Shown: piece by piece, positions 33,155-45,537 of the stretch | How positions within the stretch are numbered: position 1 is the first letter of the stretch | Layout: each line of letters starts with the position of its first letter | Source of the DNA: Filosporella fistucella | Lineage: Eukaryota; Ascomycota; Leotiomycetes; Helotiales | Direction of reading: 5' to 3' | NCBI GenBank assembly: GCA_030077755.1 | Contig: JAQJZZ010000020.1 | Location: 310,001-374,000, forward strand | Length of the DNA stretch: 64,000 nt | Program-made: the position numbers and the translations under genes | The notes under the pieces: model-generated | Told to the model about the DNA's origin: nothing | Database searches by the model: none | Seen by the model: the letters and a program-made list of their open reading frames with translations, nothing else

Positions 33155-35209
33155 AGCTTAACGCTGCTTTGTATACTCAAGGCTCAATATCTCAAGGCAA
33201 TTGAGAATCTGGTGTTGGTGAGGAAAACGGATGAAATCGAACGATGGAGGTCGTCAAGAAGAAGAAAAGATCGAGTAGGCAGCAGCTTGAGGCGTTACAG
33301 GGGCATTTTTACCCCGCCAACCCCACATTTGGCCTTGAATCGACCACTGAATTGCTGTCTATTTCCTGACCTGACAGCTGCTACGAACCTAGCAGCTATG
33401 CCCTACGAGTTCTGTTCTGGTGATAATTAATTCGTATAATTCGATGATTAAACTCGAACACAATAAACTTTGTTCGGCTTCAGAATTCTACCGCTCACAC
33501 CAACAAACAATCCGAGGAAGAGCAGCAAACACCAACCCTTATGATCCATTTTGGTGACTATGTTCCTGCTGTGTCTGAATCATAGTTTGAGGCAATCTCT
33601 ATTGTACTAGGTAGTGTTGTATCATGAATGCGACTCTATTCCTAGCATTCTGTTAGGATATTGAAGATTCAAATCTCTCTCAAGATATTTCAAAATTGTA
33701 ACCATCATCTAATAGTTTGACTGAAGCTTGGTCGTTTTCACCTTTCCACTTATACTTCGTGACTTTAATTAAATCAATATATTTGAAAGTCTAAAGTAGT
33801 ATTAGGATTTCAAGAGTCTTAATTCTAGCTAGAAAGCCTTACACTTTTAAAACTCGCTGATGTCTTAACAAATTCGAGGTATCTATTCTTGCTATCATCT
33901 CTTATCTAATTCCAACAGAATTAGAGATATTTGCAAGTTTTTGCTCAAATAATAAGATCTCGGACTTACAAAATTGTGAATAGTGTAGTCGGAGTTAAGA
34001 CACTGTGCATCTCCAATCTCTTTGTTCAACAGGCGCTATTGTTAAGAGAGTTAAAAGGTCTAGACTTTACCTAGCAAGTCAAATTGGATTAGTATGCTTC
34101 GAATTTTTGAGCTCTAGTTTTCAAGATACTTGAAGCTTTGATAGCTAGGATATTTAATTTCTTAGTATCAACTTTGCTAGGATCATACTACTTGGGAAGT
34201 CTTATTCTGCTTATTAACTTAACGTAAATGCAATTTATCTGAACTCCAGATCTAACTTGCATATCCATCTCAAGTTACTAATGTCTGGTTTTTAAGTTCG
34301 TCGGCCCTTTAGATTTCGGACAACTTATGAACAAGCGACCTGCATTGGGAAATTGAGTTGGAGTATTACGTTGAAACTTGGCATGCTATTCATGATCAGC
34401 GCGAACGAGATATTCTCGATTACACCTAAAAAATTGTGTTCATCTTGTAGGTATCGATAACACCGTTCAAGGTTGCGACATTTCGAACTTCACATTCTGT
34501 CCACGTACCTGACGTCAACAAAGCCACGACGAACTTCATCACACGCCGACATCCAGTTCGAACATTGTACCACGCAATATTGTAGATTCACTTGATGCGA
34601 ATAATTACAATCCTTAAAGCGGCGTCTCTACGAGGTCTATAAGTTCAAAGCAATCTTCCTCGACCAACAATCTTTGACTCGCAAAGACACATCACATTCT
34701 TTCAGCTCTGACTACAATCCATCACAATCCTTCTTCAATCCTCGAACACTTCTTCATACTTCCACCTCGAAGCAAGATCCGCAGTATCCAAAGCTTTCAT
34801 CAGCAAGGACAATCTTCTTCTCCCGGCTCTGACTTGCATTCCTCCCATTCTCATTTCGATGTTGGATATCTTCCTTGATATCTCGGCGAGATACCTCCAT
34901 TCGCTGAGACCCAACCACCCACCGCATTTCAAATTCGATCATTACCTTTTTGCTTTTGTCTTTTGAGTCAATTTCGTGAAACATTCATACATTCTGGCTC
35001 TGGTCACTGAAATTTGGGTATGTCACCTCGAAATAATTCGGGTAGTCTTGCAGAATTTATTGGCTAACTTTAACAGATTACGAGACCCGAATTTCTGTCA
35101 TTTCAGACCTTGAACATTCACCAATATTGATCTTGTCAAACACCTCCCCGAAATCGAACCGCTCTTCTTCTTCATACTTCATATCCACAAGCCAACAAAA
35201 TTCGTCTTC
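33155..35209. other. Intergenic, AT-rich island
   Basis: Two kilobases between divergent genes. From about 33430 to 34700 no open frame of 60 codons exists on either strand and the sequence is rich in TTAA/TTTAA, as expected of old degraded DNA. The part from 34735 to 34984 has a minus frame that I do not support as a gene. A C/T/A-rich leader precedes the gene at 35210. Confidence 0.5.
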
Positions 35210-35767
35210 ATGGACTCTTACAACAGTAACGAATCATCTGAAAATATGGACGGAAAGAACATTGGTCCTCCATTCACCAGAGTCCAAAATTGCATTGCCC
35301 AAGGCGTCCCATTCAGTATGCTGAACATTGAGGAGTTCCTCATGTATTTCCCCCGACTCCGGCATCAAGGAGACTGCGGTCCATGGTCATGTGAATGTTT
35401 CTTCATCTCCCGACCTGACGAATACACCAGACTCTTTTGTATCATCAAACACCTGGAAGCAAAGCGAAGTCCACCTCATCCAGTCAAGGAAATGACGCAT
35501 CTGGAAGCAGTTTGTCGAATTCTCCTTTGGTCTGTTGAGGAAATGGCTCCAAATTGCGGCGTCACCCTCACTCTCGATCCCGAATCGGTCGGCGTCGCAA
35601 GTAGTTGTTCGGGAACCCCACTACTCCCAATGCCATGGACCCATGATGGTCTTCCACGATGTTATACGCCCCCACCAGCGCCCGGTGAAAATCTTCCATT
35701 TCAATCTTCCCCCAGCGTACCAGGCCAGAACTCCGAACCAGATGTCCAAGGCGATGACGGAAATTGA
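35210..35767 (+). CDS. Hypothetical protein, 185 aa
   Basis: Intronless frame with ATG at 35210. The protein is soluble, with no signal peptide. It has a Cys/His/Trp-containing N-terminal half (RHQGDCGPWSCECFFISRPD, then a predicted helix MTHLEAVCRILLWSVEEMAP) and a Pro-rich C-terminal half (RCYTPPPAPGENLPFQSSPS). It is convergent with the next gene, the stop codons lying 60 bp apart, so their 3' ends probably overlap as transcripts. I do not recognise a family. Confidence 0.6.
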   Translation: MDSYNSNESSENMDGKNIGPPFTRVQNCIAQGVPFSMLNIEEFLMYFPRLRHQGDCGPWSCECFFISRPDEYTRLFCIIKHLEAKRSPPHPVKEMTHLEAVCRILLWSVEEMAPNCGVTLTLDPESVGVASSCSGTPLLPMPWTHDGLPRCYTPPPAPGENLPFQSSPSVPGQNSEPDVQGDDGN

Positions 35768-35827
35768 GATTGCTTTGGGATACAGAGTGGCGACGGAGAA
35801 TAAAATTGGCGTTTGGGAAACGGATAT

Positions 35828-36874
35828 TCAAGTCCTTATTTGTAAAATAGAAAAGCATCGTCGAATGACCTTTTTATATTGAGGTGGCCTGGCCTTGTCG
35901 TATGCTTGCTTCAAGATGACCAGCCTCTCTCTCCAAAATTTGAAGTTTTCAATTGTTCGTTGATCTTTTGACAATTGGTGACATCGTGAGGCTTCAGGAT
36001 CGAGTCGGAGTTGTAGTTGATGGCGAAGATACCAATCTTGAACAAAGGCATCTTGAGCAGGTAGGAGCAGACTCAATGTCCGCAACGTTTCTTCGATTAG
36101 ACCTTCGGGGTATATGTCACTGTCGAGCGGTCAATTATGCGCTTCCAAATGTTCGGAATCGGGAACTTACCTAGCAGACTGGTAATGCAGAAATGCAGCA
36201 TGATGGAAAATAGCCACTGTTCGTTCCTCCGCCCTGATCTGTAGATGGTCAAGCAAGTTGCTTGTCCAAACAACTCGCAGTCCCATTACCTCTTCAATAC
36301 TTCTAGCTGTGAAAGCTCTTTCCAGTTTCACATCTCCTACTACCTCTTCACATATAGCGTACTCGCTCTTGATCCCTTGAGGAATACTAGTCCTTCCCTT
36401 GAAATGCCTCGCGAAAGCACCTTTAACCGCTCCATCATGCCACGTCAAAGTCGTCTCCCCAGGACTTACACCCTGCCAAAAATTCCAAATCGGCACCATC
36501 CATCTCAATCTCACAACCAAATCGACGACCTCACTTGCGAGCTCTCTAGCATTTCCTTCCAAAGTCTCAGACAAATAGCTCTCAATACTGAGTCTCGAAC
36601 TTCCATGCTGCATCATTTTGACCACATCTGTCACGTGATGAAATTTGAGAGAAAGGAGGTTGTATTTCTCCCAATTGTAGAGAGCGAGTCGACATTGGCA
36701 CTCGAAGTATTCGAAATAGGTCGTCACTGATTTATAAGTGATATCAAATAATGGTCCTGGATCACCCCAAAAATTGTCCAAGATGGCGACTTTGACGAGG
36801 GGAATGAGCGATTGAGAGGAGAGATAAATGATGGAATCCTGTAAGGGATCACGGTCTGGAACAACGATATACAT
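35828..36874 (-). CDS. Fungal-specific conserved protein, C-terminus shorter than usual
   Basis: Two exons (36171-36874 and 35828-36119) with a 51-nt GTAAGT...GACAG intron give 331 aa. Motifs DIYPEGLIEETLRTLSLLLP and RTIENFKFWRERLVILKQAYD are those of a common filamentous-fungal family of unknown function, in which an N-terminal helical region precedes this block. From memory of that family, the motif is normally followed by a Trp-rich segment and a C-terminal membrane helix. Here the frame ends 28 residues later in a basic tail (KKVIRRCFSILQIRT) with no helix. Either the 3' end is truncated, another splice exists that I cannot find, or this member is naturally short. A TCACGTGA palindrome lies inside exon 1. 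Confidence 0.75.
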
Positions 36875-38817
36875 TTTGCATTTATTCGGGATATATTCAA
36901 TTTGATTTGAAGATGGGGTTCGGGGAGCTTATAGATATCTGAGTTGGCATGTCAGACTGGGATCAGCGACGGACAGCCTAGTCTTACGTACATTCACGAT
37001 AATCCACTTAAAAGTCTGAGCCACGAGCTTCGCCCCCACCCCCCTCGCACATACATACTTTTGCAGGCATCGGTGAGGCTTTGTACAGGTACAACGGTAA
37101 TCGTGTTCTTGAAGCTATGAATTTATCCAGGTACTGCCTCGGTCTTTTTCGTGTGTTCTATTCGTGCATTTTTTGTTTCTGTGTTGCGGGATTGAGTTCG
37201 GCCTAGTGATACTGCAGGCTTGTCGTACGGATTTTTGGTGCGACGGTCGTATTCCATCCAGTTGTTTTTTGATGATGATGGGCCCCTGGTGGTGTCATAT
37301 TACAGAGAATCATGATCGCGATCGCGATTTCTAAAATCTCACCGTCCGCTGTAATGAATGCTCATTCACAGGGCAATTAGTGCTCCCTCCGCCGTTAGTG
37401 TATTTCTCATCAGTCTAGCCCTGGAGCCGTGTTAGTGCCCGCGATGGTGTATCCTGTGCCTTGCAAGTGCCGGTGTGTTGTTGGAGTCATCTTACGTGAA
37501 GGCGCTTATCTTTAGATGAAGCTCTGACCTTGATGACCTACGGACCGAATCAAGCTCAAAGCTCACAACTGTTAGCAGCAGAGGAAGCCTTGTCACAACA
37601 GCTAAGCAGTAAGAGTGCCCAATAAATTCGTGTGACCAGACCACCTTCGTAAGACTTTCACTACCAATATCTGACAGCAAAAACCCCAATGCATCTCTTT
37701 CGTCTTTCTGCTCAATGAAGTTCAGTGTATCCCCTCTTATGAGAGCCGAATTATCATTGCATGAAAACCTTAAATCTTTCCAGAAAAGCGATCTGCGTTG
37801 AGCCACGATCTGCCCCTTTTCAGACGAAAATAACGTCAATGTCGATCAAACTCGGATGCGTTTGTCGCTTCTTGGTAGCGCTCCACTGCAATGGGTCATT
37901 TCTATATTGGAGTCTTGATTCCTTGTTTTGTTTTTACTTGCACAGGGAAGCTGTTTTAGCAGCAAAGTTAATGATGGTGAGAGTCTCCATTTCTTGGCTG
38001 GGGCTGAGCCCGGCGCTTATTTGCATTTTTGCTGGATGGGTAGCTTCTGGATGGAAAATTCAAATGAAGAATAATAGACTAAGATCGAGGCAGTGGTTTC
38101 CCATTTATGGAGGCTATATCGGTTCATGAGGAGCTATTAGTGAAAATCGGGGTGAGTGAAAATGGTGTTTATGTCACGTGCCGACTCAGCATGATGGATA
38201 TATTCTGGAAGGAAATTTGTTGTGTAGAAAGATGTCAGTACTGGAAATCTAGGCCGCTTAAATGTAAACCGATAATTAAAAATTCTCAAGTGTTTCGCCC
38301 CACACTTACCTCATTACCTTAGCCAGCGTGACTGTTTCTTCCAGTGTCAATCCAGCCATTCATTCTTGAAACTAACTTCAATTCTATGTATATTCGCAGA
38401 CTTTATAGTATCAAATAAACCAAGATCTCCCTGTTTTTCGATTGAATCTCTTTATTTATTCTATACATGAATGTAGTTGAATCGAGTGTAGTTACCTCAT
38501 AATCCTGCCCTAGACCGAAAAGTCCATCTCGCTACCCCCTTATCAAGACAAGCGAGTGGGACTAGCTAGCTGTCATAGGGCTCCTAAGTTCTAAACCTGT
38601 TAAAGTGATAGACTTTGGATCAATATACATGACCTAAAAAGTCAAACCTCGATGTCTGGGTCCGGCGGCACTAGTTTGAACAGAGGTCCATATAATCGCC
38701 CAGAAGTTCCCTTCCTCTCCTCCCAAAATTTAAACCCTTGTAGATCTCAGCTCTCACGCGCTTTTACACTTCAAAAACAACAATTTCACTCAAACCAACC
38801 TTCAAATATCAGCAGAA
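36875..38817. other. Intergenic, divergent promoters
   Basis: About 1.9 kb between divergent genes. It contains a 14-bp palindrome at 37315-37328 and an E-box GTCACGTG at 38173-38180. The short frames on both strands show no domains. The last 120 bases are a C/T/A-rich leader. Confidence 0.5.
37315..37328. repeat. 14-bp perfect palindrome ATCGCGATCGCGAT
   Basis: The sequence is its own reverse complement and contains two TCGCGA units. It is in a spacer 440 bp upstream of the gene at 36874. Could be a protein-binding site; no factor is assigned. Confidence 0.45.
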
Positions 38818-39339
38818 ATGTATTTCCCCACAGCCGCCATGGCTATCACAGCTTTCTCCTCCCTCCTTACACTCTCCGCCGCTATGCCAGTGGCAGCACC
38901 AACCCAAGACTGGGAACCCATTAAATCAACCCGTGGAAGTATCATTCCCTGCAAAGAAGTCCAATGGCCTAAACCGCCTTTGGTCATGACCACAAACTGT
39001 TACGACGAATACAAAACTCTGATATTTGCAGTGGGACCAGAGGAAAGCACAAAGTTACTCAGTACTGCAGAGCGAGCCATTTTCGGATTGCCTCCTTTGA
39101 CGACAAAGAGGGATGTCATGGGTGGAGAGGAGAGAGCGTTCATTTAGATCTGGAATGTAACGGATGTTGGAGGGCTTAGATCGATTTTCAACGAAGCCGA
39201 TGAAGGTGTCTTGACGAGGTTCAATCAAAGGGATGGTGGAGCAAATATCACAGCTGCGATACAATGTGTAGCGGCAAGACTCCAGATCCTCCCACGAGCC
39301 GATGTGATGGTGGAAAACCCGCAAGGGAGGGCAGGATAG
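38818..39339 (+). pseudogene. Small secreted protein gene with an in-frame TAG at codon 110
   Basis: ATG at 38818 opens a signal peptide (AITAFSSLLTLSAAMPVAA), and the first frame ends at TAG 39145-39147 after 109 aa. It contains two cysteines and a KR dibasic site (LTTKRD). The same frame then stays open for 63 more codons to TAG at 39337-39339, with protein-like sequence (IWNVTDVGGLRSIFNEADEG, then RFNQRDGGANITAAIQCVAA). The stop is one transition from CAG. Three explanations fit: a nonsense mutation in a longer gene, stop-codon readthrough, or an intron with donor GTGGGA near 39031 and acceptor TTTAG ending at the stop. The 109-aa product may also simply be the gene. No family recognised. 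Confidence 0.55.
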
Positions 39340-39661
39340 GGCGATTACAAAAGTTTGCAGAACTTTGGAAAAAAGGTTGCCAGAGATTGGTGGCATAGAT
39401 TTTTACCATTTTTTGAATTCTAAGAATAAATGTAATTAGAATGTCAGGTTTATAGATATAATTTATTTCTTGATGGTGGCAATTGGTATTGACTACATGC
39501 AACAGCATCAGTGATGAAATGTACCGTATTAGACATATGACAAGACCTATTCGCGTCTTCTTCGGATATAAGTAAGTGAAATAATACGCGTCTATTCTAA
39601 ACTCAAAATGACCAGACATCTATGTGCACTTTTGTAACAATCCAGTGCATTAAACTTCTCA
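39340..39661. other. Intergenic between convergent genes
   Basis: Short AT-rich spacer holding two 3' ends. No gene seen. Confidence 0.5.
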
Positions 39662-41087
<1,426 letters not shown>

Positions 41088-41847
41088 TTTGTTGGTAACA
41101 GGTGTCGCGAAAGTCGGTTTGCTGATAGTAGATGGACAAATATGGTCTCCCATTGTCGTGAAATTGGATACTCAAGGATGGGAAGAATGTTGATCGTGAT
41201 CCGCTGTAAGAGAAATGTAATTGGGACTGATCAATTTTTGGTTCCTGGAACTTAAAGTTGTTTATATGATATAATTCACCTCAATTACATCATGCGTACA
41301 ACAGTCCTTGCAATACGGCCATTCTTTCCGTCACTAACATGCCATTGTTTCTGCTGTATCAAAAATTAATAATCCAGCAGCATGCTCGCATTGCCTACCA
41401 ATCGCGAGAAATCGCCGCATAATATTGATGGATGCCGAGAAGCCCCGCCGAGTAAGTGTGGGTGGTTAGCCTACCGAACTCTCGGCGAGGGGGCGGCGAG
41501 TTGGCTGAAATGGGAATCGAGCACGGGATTCTTGGCACAACGAACCTCTAAAGAGACAATTCCTCGCCGTTGATCGTGATATTGAGGCTATTCAGATTGG
41601 AAATCATCGTTTGTCACTCATGTCGAGTTTCAACCTGACAAATACATCCTTCTGGCACTGATCAACGTGAAATTGTGGTGCAGAAATGCATCAAAAAGAG
41701 GGTATAAGAAGGGTGGATTGCTTGCGAAAGAAGCAGAAAATCCGGCATTGATAGCTTCTCATTGCATTCAAACTCCTTATTTCACTACCAGCGATTGGCC
41801 AAAAAAAACTCAGCAGCACTGTCGCACTTTCGAAACAACTCTTCAAA
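41088..41847. promoter_or_regulatory. Divergent promoter between the old yellow enzyme and the NmrA-type reductase
   Basis: 760 bp serving both genes. It holds a CG-rich patch (41434-41500) with repeated GCCGAG elements and a TATAAG at 41703-41708, 140 bp before the NmrA-type ATG. Confidence 0.55.
41434..41486. promoter_or_regulatory. Three GCCGAG elements, candidate regulator-binding cluster
   Basis: GCCGAG occurs directly repeated at 41434-41439 and 41447-41452, and inverted (CTCGGC) at 41481-41486, in an otherwise AT-rich spacer. CCG/CGG triplets are the half-sites of Zn2Cys6 proteins, one of which is encoded 1.9 kb away. Function inferred. Confidence 0.4.
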
Positions 41848-43084
41848 ATGTCATCCTCTCCAAGAATTTTCGTCACTGGCGTTTCTGGCTACGTTGGGGG
41901 CCACACAGTTAACAGGATCAAGGAAAAGCACCCAGAATGGAGAATCGTGGCACTGGTTAGAAATGACGAGCAAAATACAATTGTTCATAATCGCTGGCCA
42001 AAGATCGAGACCGTCATTGGTGACTTGGATGATAATGATATGATGATCAAGGAAGCATCCAAATCGGATGTTGTGCTTCGTAAGCAGTGCCTCTATCATT
42101 GTTGTGAAGCTTTCTACTGATTTGGGAAGAAACTGCTTCTGCGGATCATATCGCAGGCGCTCTCGCTCTAATTGAGGGGTTGAGCCAACGAAAGCCTACT
42201 CCTGGATACTTCATACATGTCGCTGGCACTGGCATGCTCAATGATGTTCCGAATGGCTTTGGTAGGCATTTATTGGGATAAGAATTTGTCAATGATTAAT
42301 GATATTAGGACAATCATCTGCAAAAGTTTTTCACGATATCGCAGATCTTGAGGAGATCACTTCATTACCCATTGAGAATCATGTGCATCGCGACGTCGAT
42401 ATTGCTGTCCTTGACGCGCAGAGGAAATTCAATGTTCCAACTGCTATTGTTTCTCCTCCGACGATCCATGGTGTTGGGAATGGACCATTGAAGACAAGAA
42501 GCATTCAGATTCCTTTCCTTGCTGAGGCTATTTTGAAGAGGGGCAAAGGTTTCCAGATCCTGGAAGGTGAAAACATTTGGGATGGTGAGACAATATATTC
42601 TGCAATTATTAATGAATGCTGATACATGAAAGCTGTCCACATTGACGATATTTCCGATGCATTTATCTTGCTGGTTGAAGAAGCTCTCAAAACGAATGGA
42701 GGAAAAGCACAATGGGGAGACAATGGCTACTATTTTGTTGAAGCAGCCGAATTTGTAAGTACACCCCGATCTAATTCTCAGGAGCCTGGGGCTGACTTCA
42801 GCCAGAAATGGGGCAAAGTCGCATCCGCCATCACTAAAATTGCGTTCGATAAAGGATTGATTAAGTCTATAGAAGTGGACAAATTATCCTCGGAGGACGC
42901 TTCGGCTCTTCATCCGTGGGCACCACTAATCTGGGGTGGCAATTGTAGAAGCCGATCAGACAGAATTCACAACCTGGGGTGGACTCCAAAAGGGCCAAGT
43001 ATCTTTGATAGTCTATCCGCAATGATTGACGAGGAAGCAAAGACATTGGGGACTCAGTCGTCAAAGACTACCTTCGACAAATAA
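41848..43084 (+). CDS. NmrA-like / atypical short-chain dehydrogenase
   Basis: NAD(P)-binding Rossmann protein of the extended SDR group. Five exons (41848-42079, 42130-42261, 42309-42584, 42633-42754, 42806-43084) give 346 aa. The glycine motif is TGVSGYVGG at residues ~9-17. The splices restore the conserved path DVVLQTASADHIAGALALIE and EAAEFKWGKVASAITKIAF. The last intron is 51 nt and leaves the frame open if retained. Introns 1 and 3 end in AAG (GGGAAG, TGAAAG) shortly after CTGAT branch sites. VHIDDISDAFILLVEEAL is the usual C-terminal core of this family. It may act as a reductase or as a redox sensor; catalytic residues are not clear enough to decide. It is divergent from the old yellow enzyme. 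Confidence 0.9.
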
Positions 43085-43388
43085 GTAGCGCAGTTCTCGC
43101 AAGGCCTTGACTGTCCAACTCATACTAGGAAAATCAATATATAGCCATGTTTTATCAACGCTTGGTGCGGTTCAGTGATATAGAACACATGTGATTTATG
43201 ATTGCCAAGTGGCCAGCAGATAACGTGCTCTGCCGTCGCTGACAATGCAGGCATCGGCACAGTCATCCACGGGAAGGGTAGATAGGTACCTCAAAATCCC
43301 ATCACCAATGCACAGAGCACCATATCAGTGACAACCCCATATTGGACTATCGCATCTGAATAATCCCAGAATAACTTCATTCCGAATT
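43085..43388. other. Intergenic, promoter of the third Zn2Cys6 gene
   Basis: Short spacer between tandem genes. No distinctive motif noted and no coding sequence. Confidence 0.5.
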
Positions 43389-45537
43389 ATGTCCATGAGA
43401 ACGCTCGATTTTGCTCACGACTCTCCTACGTCACCTCACAGCAGACCATGTCTCCACTGTCGCCGACGCAAAGTAAAATGCGACAAGACGCGCCCAACGT
43501 GCTCGAATTGCACGCGCTCAAAACAACTTTGTTCGTATGAAAGGGTAGAAATGAAGGATGGAGCGAGTAATGATATGGCGAGCGATCTTGATCTGCGTGA
43601 GAGACTGGCTAGATTGGAGAGTATGATGGCGAAGATGATGGTGGGAGATGCGACAAAGAAAAATATTGGGACCTCGGATATAGGCAATGAATACCTAAAC
43701 GATCGGCGCCACGGAACAAGCATGTCCCCTAGCAACACAACCCAAACCAAATTTCGTTCACAGTCGGAAATATCTTTACGTCTGTCTAGAAAAGAATGTA
43801 ATCCGATCGGGCAAATACTATTTCAGGATGGTTATAGTGCGTATTTTGATGCCGAATTCTGGCCAGGACTCATATCAGAGGTTGGTCGCGAGTGCTCTCC
43901 AGCTATAATGCCTCTTCATTGATGATTGCCAGATAGAGGATCTCCGAAATCTATTCGAGCTACCTAGAGAAGAAGTAGCACAAGAACAATGGATTTCGAT
44001 GTGTGGCCTAGGAATACAATCCCCGTTATCTACAACAGGATTTTCATTGGCTCATCCGACGCTCGAGGAATCTAATATATTATGCAAATTATTTTTTGAT
44101 AATGTGAATCCTTTTATAAGGGCTCTGCATCAATCTCTTATCGCTAGAGAATTGGGACAATATAGAAGAGGCACATTTCATCTCCCTAGAGAATTTGAAG
44201 CGCTATTATTCTCGATATATTTACTTGCCGTCAATAGTACTCCTCCTGATAAATTGGAGAGGTTATTCTCCACATCCAAGGAAATCTTACTGGCAAGATA
44301 TCAGCACTCAGCCCAAGTAGCTCTTATAAATATAGATTTCTTCAAAACCGAGAAGATACACGGCTTTGGTGCCATTCTCCATTATCTAGTAAGTCTTTCC
44401 TTCCCTCCATGACAAATCACCTGACTAACTTCAAACTCCCAGACATTCCTCTTCCAACAAAATCTCTACAAAGATGCTATCTCCCTCCTAGGAGTAGCAT
44501 CTCGTCTTGCTCAGACCATGGGGGTTCATCGAGATCCAAGCCATTTCCCTTTCTCTCCCTGGGTCTGTGAAATTCGTCGCCGACTCTGGAATCACCTCTG
44601 CGTTCTGGATGGTTTAGCAATAAGTTCTTACGGCGCGGAAACTTGTCTTCCATCCAGCTCGGATGCATTACCGCCCTGTAACGCAGATGATCTCGAATGG
44701 AATGCAAGTCGGTTCGCGAATCCGTCTTCGGTGCCGTCAAGTAATACTGGTTTAAGAGGGACAACCTTTGCATTGGTACATAGAGATATTTCGGATTTGA
44801 CTAGGGATCTGGCTGGGACTGAGACTGGTGATTTTGAGAAGAAGGAAAGATTGATTGAGAACGTTGAGCAAAGCCTTAGGGAAAAGCATCTGGATTATGT
44901 TGATCCAAATATTGCATCTGAAACTATCGTGACAGCTTTCGTCGAGATCAAATTATCGAGTCTCCGCTTGTCGCTTCGGCATCAACAGACCCGGAAGCTG
45001 AAATCTGTATCATTTGATCCCGAGAGATACGAGTTCGTCACCTTTCCATCGTCTGCTCTGTCTCTCTTCGTACCTTATTTGTTCAACTAACTATGCAATA
45101 GGGTCTTCGCCCACGCCCTTACCCACCTCGAACTTCTCAACTACCATATCGCTCTATGCTCACCTTCTCATTCCTGGATCTTCAGCACGCATATTCCATT
45201 CCTCGCTCTTGCAATCTTACTCACGGATCTTCCATCGATCTCTGCGTCGGCCGATAAAGAGCGAGCAAAACTTCAGATTGAGACTATGTTTCAGCGTTTC
45301 GAGGAGCCTGGGAGTGTGGTGAGAGAAAGTAGGATGTGGAAGGTATTGAGGGGATTGAAAGAGCAGATGGAGGGGGGCGGTATGGCACTAGGATCTTTCG
45401 AGAGCGGTAGGGCAAGTGATGACTTTATGGGTGGACTGGTCGAACGGACGGGGTTTAGTGGTGAGGAGGGCAATGAGAGCTTCATGGGATTGGAGATGCA
45501 GGATCTGCCTTGGATGAGTGGACAGATGCCTTTCTGA
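43389..45537 (+). CDS. Zn(II)2Cys6 transcription factor with fungal_trans domain
   Basis: Four exons (43389-43880, 43933-44388, 44443-45032, 45102-45537) give 657 aa. The zinc cluster is close to the N-terminus: C21, C24, C31, C38, C41, C48 with RRRKVKCDKTRPTC between, followed by a short coiled coil (LRERLARLESMMAKMM). The fungal_trans middle region includes FFDNVNPFIRALHQ, SLLGVASRLAQTMGVHRDPS and CEIRRRLWNHLCVLDG. The C-terminal part is acidic and Gly-rich. The last intron uses a weaker GTTCGT donor. It lies 300 bp downstream of the NmrA-type gene and is the likely local regulator of that gene pair; this is inferred from position and the GCCGAG elements only. Confidence 0.93.

Noticed and set aside
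34735..34984. Two overlapping minus-strand frames
   Set aside because: Looked partly protein-like but no start, splice partner or domain could be found.
37492..38322. Three overlapping frames on both strands
   Set aside because: None carries a motif, and stop density fits random sequence.
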